DNA of 5,811 nucleotides, taken from assembly GCA_902761265.1 (NCBI GenBank), contig CACWJV010000157.1, positions 1-5,811 on the forward strand, in the 5' to 3' direction. The stretch is from Oscillospiraceae bacterium (GTDB lineage Bacteria; Bacillota; Clostridia; Oscillospirales; Acutalibacteraceae). A program made the translations under genes and the position numbers. Under the pieces are notes generated by a model. It made no database searches. It had not been told where the DNA came from and was given only the letters and a program-made list of their open reading frames with translations. This document shows, piece by piece, positions 1 through 4,547 of this stretch (position 1 is the stretch's first letter; each line of letters begins with the position of its first letter).

Positions 1-22
1 GTTGAGGCTGGTTGTTCCGGTA

Positions 23-82
23 GGCAAAATGAAACGCCGCTTTTCCGAAGCGCAGCGCAGGAACGGCGTTTCTTCTTTTGCC
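23..82 (+). terminator. Long imperfect hairpin, possible terminator of a rightward gene ending left of the window
   Basis: GGCAAAA (23-29) and GAAACGCCG (31-39) pair perfectly with CGGCGTTTC (64-72) and TTTTGCC (76-82), leaving a one-base and a three-base bulge. CCGG at 17-20 and 87-90 can extend the stem. On the plus strand the GC-rich part is followed by TTTCTTCTTTT, an interrupted T-run, as expected of a rho-independent terminator for a gene entering from the left. The long apical loop (about 24 nt) and broken T-run make this uncertain. It could equally be a bidirectional terminator or an unrelated dyad. Confidence 0.42.
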
Positions 83-106
83 GTATCCGGATTCTCTCTT
101 TTTTCT

Positions 107-143
107 GCCGACTTTTTCTCTCTTCTAAAGAGAGAAAAACGGC
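107..143. repeat. Strong inverted repeat (12-bp perfect stem, 3-nt loop)
   Basis: The arms at 113-124 (TTTTTCTCTCTT) and 128-139 are perfect reverse complements around a CTA loop. GCCG (107-110) pairs with CGGC (140-143) after a two-base AC bulge, giving 16 pairs in all. It lies in a polypyrimidine stretch (about 91-126) in the gene-free region downstream of the leftward operon. No clean T-run follows on either strand, so it is not a textbook terminator. It may be a secondary terminator, a transcript-end stabiliser or a boundary between convergent genes. Confidence 0.5.
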
Positions 144-201
144 TGTCTTGGTTGAAAACTGGCGGCCGTTTTGCGGAGTGACCGCCGTGGACAGCAGAGC
201 G

Positions 202-229
202 AAAAAGCGGCCAGCCTGCCGGCGGCCAC
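202..229 (-). terminator. Rho-independent terminator of the leftward transporter/HEYGH operon
   Basis: Read on the minus strand, GTGGCCGCC pairs with GGC-T-GGCCGC around a GGCA loop: nine pairs including one G-T wobble and one bulged T. TTTTTC follows at once (206-201). It lies about 32 bases past the TAG stop of the HEYGH protein gene, the expected place for the end of the two-gene transcript. The bulge and short T-run make it good rather than perfect. Confidence 0.62.
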
Positions 230-261
230 TGCTGCGAATCGCGGAATACCGACGGCTTTTC

Positions 262-768
262 CTATTTCGCTGTGTCCGTCATCTGCATCCCGGTAAACTT
301 TTGTCCCCATGCGTTCGCCCACGCTTCACAATAGAGCTTGTAATACGACACATTGTGCTTTTTGCGCCAGCCGTCCATCACGTTGCACCAGAACGCCGAC
401 GGGATTGCGACCACCAGATAATACAGTGGACCGAGCAGCAGACACTGCCAGGTGTGGCCGTATTCGTGAATGCGCGTGTTATACGTCCATTCCTTTTTCG
501 GATGCTGATCCTTCATAAAGATGAACAGCCCGAGCGACAAACCGCCCTGGTTCCACGGCAGATAGGTGATGAACGCATAGCCGAAGCGCTGATAGCGCCG
601 GCCGAGGATCTTGGTGCAGATGAGAAAGATTATGCCGCCGATCAGATTCACCGGCAACCCCCACGTCCATTGGACGAGATAGAAACAGAATCGTTTGAAG
701 TCGTTTTTGAAATTCTTTTCGGGCGCGTCCGGCGCCTTTTTTGTGATATCGATGCGTGTGTCTGCCAT
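262..768 (-). CDS. Small membrane protein with HExxH (HEYGH) zincin-like motif, unnamed family
   Basis: This 168-residue protein of unknown function is probably a membrane-embedded zinc-dependent hydrolase-like protein. Numbering from the chosen ATG, hydrophobic segments lie at about 27-52, 61-85 and 108-129. The motif IHEYGHTWQ puts HEYGH at 101-105, just before the third segment. HExxH supplies two histidine ligands and a catalytic glutamate in zincins, and YCEAWAN places E148 43 residues later as a candidate third ligand, a gluzincin-like layout. I recall uncharacterised bacterial proteins sharing the pattern HEYGHT.Q..LGPLY and a later E.WA, but know no name for them. ATG at 768 is preferred over the upstream TTG at 771 because GGAGGG (780-775) then lies 6 nt away. 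The gene begins 12 nt after the transporter stop, so the two are almost certainly co-transcribed. A structural, non-catalytic role is also possible; no substrate can be inferred. Confidence 0.82.
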   Translation of the reverse strand: MADTRIDITKKAPDAPEKNFKNDFKRFCFYLVQWTWGLPVNLIGGIIFLICTKILGRRYQRFGYAFITYLPWNQGGLSLGLFIFMKDQHPKKEWTYNTRIHEYGHTWQCLLLGPLYYLVVAIPSAFWCNVMDGWRKKHNVSYYKLYCEAWANAWGQKFTGMQMTDTAK

Positions 769-774
769 CAAAAG

Positions 775-780
775 CCCTCC
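775..780 (-). promoter_or_regulatory. Ribosome binding site deciding the start of the HEYGH protein
   Basis: GGAGGG on the minus strand abuts the transporter stop codon. It is 6 nt from the ATG at 768 but only 3 nt from the overlapping TTG at 771, which favours the ATG. Confidence 0.75.
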
Positions 781-2466
781 TTATTGCTGCAGCGGTTCTT
801 TGGCCTGCTGCCTTTGCGCTTCCAGTTCTTTTTCGTGTTCCTCTAATATTGTATAATTGCCCGCTTCATCCTGCGTCAGCGGGTGCGGTTCGCCGGCGTC
901 GTTGTCTTTGCCGAGCCAGGTGGCCGCATACTTTTGTCCGCTGATCGCCTCCACACGTGTGATCTGCGCCGGCGTCAGCGTCACGCTTCCGTATTTGTGC
1001 TTGGTGGCAATCGCCGCGCGGATCATCGTGTGGTCGTCCTTCGTCATTTGGAACCGGCGCAGCAGCCACAGCGAAACGATCGCCGCAACGATCGGGATGA
1101 TCGCCACACACAGCCGCACGCCGAACACCGCGGACGCCGACTGCTGATAGAGCTGCCCGGTCGCCTTTTCCGCTTCCTTGACGGCGTCGCCTGTGACAAG
1201 GCCGAAGCCCTGCAGCGTAAAACCGACCAGCGCCGCCATAACGCCGCTGATGCTCTTTTTGATCAGCGTGCTGAACGTCGCAATCACACCTTCGCGCCGA
1301 CGGCCGGTAATCACTTCATCCACGTCGGTGAGATCCGGGAAGATGTTGGTCGTGACAAAGCCGAGACCGCTCATGCCGAACGGATAGAGGATCATGCTCA
1401 GCATCATGACCAGCAGCCACAGCACGCGAACGCCGCTGTCCGGCTCGCTGTGCTGCATAACCAGACCCAGCGCCAGACCCGCAAGCATCAACGGTGTGAC
1501 AATCGCGCCGCATTTTTTCTTGCCGTATTTCATCGTCAGCGCATAGTTGAGCGGAAACGCACTCGCCTCCGCCACACCGGCCACAGCGTTGAACAGACCG
1601 TAGGAGCTGTACTGGTTCGCAAGGTATTTGATGTAATAGACCTTGGTGTTGCCGTAAAAGCCGGTTGCGAACATGTAGGCGAGGCTCATAAAGAAATATT
1701 GGCGGAAGGATTTGTTTTTGAACACCAGCGCGTATTCGCGCAGCACGTAGTTCAGATCGAACGGCTCGAGCTTGTTGCCGAGCGACGACGGCTCCCACGT
1801 TTTGCGATAGGTCAACCAGACCGCGACCGCATAGAACGCCGACAAAACCAGCCCGACAACCAGAAACGGCGTTTTGGATTTGGCGCTCAGATCGTTGTTG
1901 GAGCCGAAGATCCAAAGGATGGCGACCGTAAAGAGAAACGACGGCACCATGCCCGCGGAGTTGAACAGATAGCCCATGGAGTTGTACTGCGTGCGCAGAT
2001 CGTAGTCCGGCGCCAGCTCCGGCAGCATCGCCGTATGCGGCACGGCGATGATCGTATACGCCGTTTTATACAGCATATAGACCAGCACATAATAGATAAT
2101 GGCTGCCGTTGTGTTGCCGGCGGAAAAGCCGAAGCCGTTCCACAAAAGCGTATAGGACAGCGCCAGCAGCGGGATGCCCCACAGCAGATAGCGCCGGTGT
2201 TTGCCGGTTTTGTCGCGCGTGCGGTCGGTGATGATGCCCATCGCCGGGTCGGTCACCGCGTCCCAGATCGTCGCGATCATCACGATGACGCCGGCGTATT
2301 TCAGCTTGATGTTGACCACGTCCGTCAGGAAGATCGTGAAATACATGCTGATGATGTAGCCCGCGCCGCCCATGAACATATTGGCGTAGCTGTAGTTGAT
2401 CATCGGCAATATCGCGGTTTTGAAATCGCCTTTCACGCCGATGGCTTTTTTGATCTTTTCGCCCAA
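781..2466 (-). CDS. GPH-family (MelB-type) MFS sugar:cation symporter
   Basis: This is a 561-residue cytoplasmic-membrane transporter of the glycoside-pentoside-hexuronide (GPH) branch of the MFS, expected to import a sugar or glycoside with Na+ or H+. About 12 hydrophobic segments lie between residues 18 and 471. Family signatures are WDAVTDP (68-74), whose D69 and D73 match the cation-binding aspartates of MelB helix II, followed by GIITDRTRDKTGKHRR. Others are PHTAMLPELAPDYDLRT (143-159) and DLTDVDEVITGRRREG (378-393), the usual D..D....TG.RREG loop. The cytosolic C-terminal tail (about 473-561) is longer than in MelB, with a TPAQITRVEAISGQKYAATW stretch and a charged Glu/Gln-rich end. The start is TTG at 2466 behind a strong AAGGAGGG; the next in-frame Met (M22) would cut into the first membrane helix. 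It is the first gene of a two-gene operon. The substrate cannot be read from sequence, so no symbol is given. Confidence 0.93.
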   Translation of the reverse strand: MGEKIKKAIGVKGDFKTAILPMINYSYANMFMGGAGYIISMYFTIFLTDVVNIKLKYAGVIVMIATIWDAVTDPAMGIITDRTRDKTGKHRRYLLWGIPLLALSYTLLWNGFGFSAGNTTAAIIYYVLVYMLYKTAYTIIAVPHTAMLPELAPDYDLRTQYNSMGYLFNSAGMVPSFLFTVAILWIFGSNNDLSAKSKTPFLVVGLVLSAFYAVAVWLTYRKTWEPSSLGNKLEPFDLNYVLREYALVFKNKSFRQYFFMSLAYMFATGFYGNTKVYYIKYLANQYSSYGLFNAVAGVAEASAFPLNYALTMKYGKKKCGAIVTPLMLAGLALGLVMQHSEPDSGVRVLWLLVMMLSMILYPFGMSGLGFVTTNIFPDLTDVDEVITGRRREGVIATFSTLIKKSISGVMAALVGFTLQGFGLVTGDAVKEAEKATGQLYQQSASAVFGVRLCVAIIPIVAAIVSLWLLRRFQMTKDDHTMIRAAIATKHKYGSVTLTPAQITRVEAISGQKYAATWLGKDNDAGEPHPLTQDEAGNYTILEEHEKELEAQRQQAKEPLQQ

Positions 2467-2472
2467 TGATAG

Positions 2473-2480
2473 CCCTCCTT
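2473..2480 (-). promoter_or_regulatory. Ribosome binding site supporting the TTG start of the transporter
   Basis: AAGGAGGG on the minus strand ends 6 nt before TTG at 2466-2464. No in-frame ATG or GTG is better placed, so this near-ideal site fixes the TTG as the start. Confidence 0.8.
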
Positions 2481-2504
2481 TTCCGTCGCCTGTGTGATGG
2501 CTTT

Positions 2505-2533
2505 ATTTTAGCATGATGAAGCGCACAAGTCAA
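2505..2533 (-). promoter_or_regulatory. SigA-type promoter of the transporter/HEYGH operon
   Basis: On the minus strand TTGACT (2533-2528) is followed after exactly 17 nt by TAAAAT (2510-2505). TGC immediately upstream of the -10 gives an extended -10. Transcription would start near 2498, leaving a leader of about 30 nt containing the AAGGAGGG site. The matches are 5/6 and 5/6 to consensus with ideal spacing. The promoter fires away from the rpmH promoter and the two -35 boxes are 50 bp apart. Confidence 0.72.
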
Positions 2534-2562
2534 GAACGGCGGGTGATTGGCGTGCTTTGGGA

Positions 2563-2575
2563 AAAGAAATTCTTT
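2563..2575. promoter_or_regulatory. 13-bp palindrome between the divergent promoters, possible operator
   Basis: AAAGAA-A-TTCTTT is a perfect dyad centred on 2569. It lies between the divergent -35 boxes, 8 bp upstream of the rpmH -35. The location would suit a regulator of either promoter, but an A/T-rich palindrome of this size can arise by chance and it matches no operator that I recognise. Confidence 0.25.
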
Positions 2576-2583
2576 GAAAAATG

Positions 2584-2613
2584 TTGACAGAAGTGCCATC
2601 TTTGAGATATAAT
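2584..2613 (+). promoter_or_regulatory. Consensus SigA promoter of the rpmH-rnpA-yidD-yidC-jag operon
   Basis: TTGACA (2584-2589) and TATAAT (2608-2613) both match the vegetative consensus at all six positions, with an 18-nt spacer. The predicted start is near 2620, giving an rpmH leader of about 107 nt. Such strength fits a ribosomal-protein gene. No other comparably good promoter was seen upstream of rnpA, yidD, yidC or jag, so it probably serves the whole operon. Confidence 0.88.
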
Positions 2614-2655
2614 GACAAAATGCAAGGTATGCCCTTTTGGGTTTTCGCCTTACTG

Positions 2656-2695
2656 TTCAATAACAAACCGCCTTCTTCGGCGCGGTTTCGTTGAA
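2656..2695 (+). promoter_or_regulatory. Stem-loop in the rpmH 5' leader
   Basis: TTCAA (2656-2660) pairs with TTGAA (2691-2695), and AAACCGC (2665-2671) pairs with GCGGTTT (2682-2688). A 4x2 internal loop separates the two stems and the apical loop is 10 nt, with an alternative CGCC/GGCG tip. No T-run follows, so this is not a simple terminator. It ends 16 nt before the rpmH AGGAGG. It could stabilise the transcript, be a processing site or bind a regulator; the sequence does not say which. Confidence 0.45.
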
Positions 2696-2726
2696 GATGA
2701 TTTCAGCAAAAAGGAGGTATATCGCA

Positions 2727-2861
2727 ATGAAAAGAACCTATCAACCGAAGAAACGCCACAGAAAGATGGAGCACGGCTTCCGTAAAAGAATGGCAACCAG
2801 CAACGGCCGCAAAGTTCTTGCCCGCAGACGCGCAAAGGGCAGAAAAAGACTGACCTATTGA
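2727..2861 (+). CDS. rpmH: 50S ribosomal protein L34
   Basis: This 44-residue basic protein of the large ribosomal subunit reads MKRTYQPKKRHRKMEHGF and continues through FRKRMATSNGRKVLARRRAKGRKRL. It is the L34 signature from end to end and the usual family length of 44-46. AGGAGG at 2712-2717 lies 9 nt before the ATG. It is the first gene of the operon, behind a perfect-consensus promoter and a structured leader, and is followed by rnpA after 39 nt, the near-universal bacterial order. The terminal residues are RLTY; many L34 proteins end RLT, RLSA or similar. The gene is short enough to be missed by length-filtered gene callers. Confidence 0.98.
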   Translation: MKRTYQPKKRHRKMEHGFRKRMATSNGRKVLARRRAKGRKRLTY

Positions 2862-2887
2862 TTTGCCGCTGTCCCAATTTTTGCGTT

Positions 2888-2892
2888 GAGGG
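2888..2892 (+). promoter_or_regulatory. Ribosome binding site deciding the rnpA start
   Basis: GAGGG lies 8 nt before the ATG at 2901. The in-frame TTG at 2886 overlaps this site and has no ribosome binding site of its own, so it is rejected as the start. Confidence 0.7.
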
Positions 2893-2900
2893 TTGATGCT

Positions 2901-3239
2901 ATGCCGTCTTATGTTTCGCTGAACCTGAACAAGGATTTTCTGCGGCTGTATCACCGGGGCAAGTCCTGCGCCAAACCTGCGCTGGTCGTCTATGCGATGA
3001 AAAACCGCACGGGCCTTTGCCGTGTGGGGATTACGACCAGCAAGAAGATCGGCAACGCCGTGCAGCGCAACCGTGCGCGCCGTGTGATCCGCGCTTCGCT
3101 GCAGCAGATTTTGCGCGCCGACAGTCTTGCCGGTTGGGATTTCGTCTTCGTTGCGCGCACCAAAACGACCCGTGTCAAAAGCGGGGTTGTTTTGTCTGCC
3201 ATGGAGGACGCTTTTCGCACGCTGGGGGTGATCGTGTGA
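2901..3239 (+). CDS. rnpA: Ribonuclease P protein component
   Basis: This 112-residue basic protein binds the catalytic RNase P RNA and helps process the 5' leader of pre-tRNAs in the cytoplasm. The family pattern is clear: NLNKDFLRLYHRGKS (8-22) is the N-terminal NxDFxxxxxxGxS region. CRVGITTSKKIGNAVQRNRA (40-59) and RRVIR (60-64) carry the conserved RNR box (R56-N57-R58) and the basic helix that contacts the RNA. FVFVARTKT (81-89) is the usual late strand with AR.KT. The length is normal for RnpA (about 105-125). ATG at 2901 fits the family N-terminus. The stop TGA overlaps the yidD start (GTGA), so translation of the two is probably coupled. Confidence 0.97.
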   Translation: MPSYVSLNLNKDFLRLYHRGKSCAKPALVVYAMKNRTGLCRVGITTSKKIGNAVQRNRARRVIRASLQQILRADSLAGWDFVFVARTKTTRVKSGVVLSAMEDAFRTLGVIV

Positions 3240-3466
3240 AAAAAGCGCTGCTTGCAGCCATCCGGTTTTACCGCCGGCATCTTTCACCGCACCTGCCGCC
3301 CATGTGCCGCTATTACCCCACCTGTTCCGTCTATGCGATCGAAGCCATCGAAACCCACGGCGCCCTGCGCGGCACTTTGCTCGCGGTGTGGCGTCTGCTT
3401 CGATGCAATCCGCTTTCTCCGGGCGGGTATGACCCCGTTCCGCCGAAGAGAGAAAAGCGCCGATAA
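3236..3466 (+). CDS. yidD: Membrane protein insertion efficiency factor YidD
   Basis: YidD is a small protein at the inner face of the cytoplasmic membrane that assists YidC-dependent insertion. The 76 residues show the whole family signature: an N-terminal amphipathic helix ALLAAIRFYRRHLSP (4-18), then CRYYPTCSVYAIEAIETHG (24-42), then RLLRCNPLSPGGYDPVP (53-69). The three conserved cysteines are C24, C30 and C57. The length is within the family's 70-90. The start is GTG at 3236, overlapping the rnpA stop by 4 nt (GTGA), with a G-rich site (GGGGG, 3224-3228) just upstream. Longer in-frame extensions upstream read through rnpA in another frame and do not resemble YidD. The order rnpA-yidD-yidC is the classic one. 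Confidence 0.96.
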   Translation: MKKALLAAIRFYRRHLSPHLPPMCRYYPTCSVYAIEAIETHGALRGTLLAVWRLLRCNPLSPGGYDPVPPKREKRR

Positions 3467-3467
3467 C

Positions 3468-3481
3468 GCCGGCTGTCCGGC
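3468..3481 (+). other. Short GC hairpin between yidD and yidC
   Basis: GCCGG (3468-3472) pairs with CCGGC (3477-3481) around CTGT, starting 2 nt after the yidD stop. There is no T-run, so it is unlikely to terminate transcription. It could be a processing or stability element in the 61-nt gap, or chance in GC-rich DNA. Confidence 0.25.
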
Positions 3482-3527
3482 CCGCGGCATTCAACATTCA
3501 ACCGCCAATTCTTTACGGAGGTAACGC

Positions 3528-4511
3528 ATGTTCGCATTTTTTTACTCGATCTTCGGTTTCCTGTTCCGTATCCTGTATTCCTTCATCAACAACTACGGAC
3601 TGGCGCTGCTGATCTTTACGCTGTTTTTCCGGCTCATCATCATGCCGACCAACATCAAACAGCAAAAGAGCTCTGCCACGCAGGTGCGTATGCAGCCCAA
3701 ACTCAAGCGCATCCGCGAAAAATATCAGGATTACACGCCGCAGGAACGCAATCAGAAGATCCAGGAAGAGACCAACGAGCTGTATCAGCGCGAAGGCTAC
3801 AACGCCATGGCCGGCTCCTGCATGCCGCTTTTGTTCCAGCTCCCGATTTTGTGGGGCCTGTACGGTGTGGTCCGTGAACCGCTCAAGTATGTTTTGCAGA
3901 TTCCGAGCGATCTGCTGACGGCTTTGACGAATGTTGCCAAAACCAGCCTGAATCTTTCCACCAGAGGCCTCGCCTATGTTGAAACGGCGCTGATCTCCAA
4001 CATCGACAAGCTCGTTGTCAAAATTCCCGAAACCGCCGCCAAGTATCCGGCGGAGATCCAAAAAATCCGGGATTTCGATTTCACTGTTTTCGGAATCGAT
4101 CTCGGCGCAGTCCCCGATTTTGCCACGCTCAAAAGCTTCGGTTCCGCATCGACGCAGGCAAAGATTTTACTCCTCATACCTCTTTTGTCTTTCCTGACGA
4201 GCATGATGACGAGCGTTTTGACCCAACTGCGCCAAAAGAAAAACAACCCCAATATGGAAAACGCACAGATGATGGGCTGCATGATGCTGACCATGCCGCT
4301 GATGTCGCTTTGGTTCACGTTCCAGTTCCCCGCCGGTATGGGTATGTACTGGATCCTGTCCAACCTGTTTGCGTTCTTCCAAACCTTGCTGCTCGGCCAC
4401 ATCTATGCGCCGAGAAAAACGATCGCCCGCATGATGGTTGACGAAACGATCTATCGCCGTTCCTATGAACAGACGAAAAAGCAGATCGCCGAAACCGCGG
4501 CGAACGACTAA
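3528..4511 (+). CDS. yidC: Membrane protein insertase YidC (Oxa1/SpoIIIJ family)
   Basis: YidC inserts and folds membrane proteins in the cytoplasmic membrane, alone or with SecYEG. The 327 residues show the Gram-positive five-helix layout: TM1 about 18-40 (YGLALLIFTLFFRLIIMP), with R35 as the conserved groove arginine. A charged cytosolic coiled hairpin follows at about 43-92 (QPKLKRIREKYQ, then NELYQREGYNAMAGSCMPLL), and TM2 at about 97-115 (QLPILWGLYGVV). TM3-TM5 lie at about 213-235, 250-266 and 270-292, with the conserved FPAGMGMYWILSN (267-279) and a basic tail. The protein starts near a hydrophobic helix without a lipobox, unlike Bacillus SpoIIIJ. The external TM2-TM3 loop (about 118-210) looks longer than usual and includes FTVFGIDLG, the usual F..F.DL element. 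GGAGGT lies 5 nt before the ATG. It follows yidD by 61 nt and precedes jag by 36 nt. Confidence 0.96.
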   Translation: MFAFFYSIFGFLFRILYSFINNYGLALLIFTLFFRLIIMPTNIKQQKSSATQVRMQPKLKRIREKYQDYTPQERNQKIQEETNELYQREGYNAMAGSCMPLLFQLPILWGLYGVVREPLKYVLQIPSDLLTALTNVAKTSLNLSTRGLAYVETALISNIDKLVVKIPETAAKYPAEIQKIRDFDFTVFGIDLGAVPDFATLKSFGSASTQAKILLLIPLLSFLTSMMTSVLTQLRQKKNNPNMENAQMMGCMMLTMPLMSLWFTFQFPAGMGMYWILSNLFAFFQTLLLGHIYAPRKTIARMMVDETIYRRSYEQTKKQIAETAAND

Positions 4512-4547
4512 GCAGAAAACGAACGTATTATACGGTGGTGATAACGA

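Noticed and set aside
125..322. 65-codon minus-strand frame overlapping the end of the HEYGH gene
   Set aside because: It overlaps the conserved gene and its terminator in another frame and has no good ribosome site.
148..846. Open frame of 232 codons on the plus strand at the left edge
   Set aside because: It runs antisense through the HEYGH gene, its terminator and the transporter 3' end. It has no ribosome site and no recognisable motif.
883..2469. Open frame of 528 codons on the plus strand across the transporter gene
   Set aside because: It is antisense to a clear GPH transporter, and its product is Arg/His/Gln-rich with no recognisable domain. Long antisense frames are expected opposite GC-rich genes.
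2467..2726. Possible replication origin next to rpmH
   Set aside because: No TTATNCACA-like DnaA boxes or AT-rich unwinding repeat are seen, and dnaA is not adjacent within the window.
2886..2900. Upstream TTG start for rnpA adding five residues
   Set aside because: The TTG overlaps the GAGGG that serves the ATG at 2901, and the family N-terminus fits the ATG.
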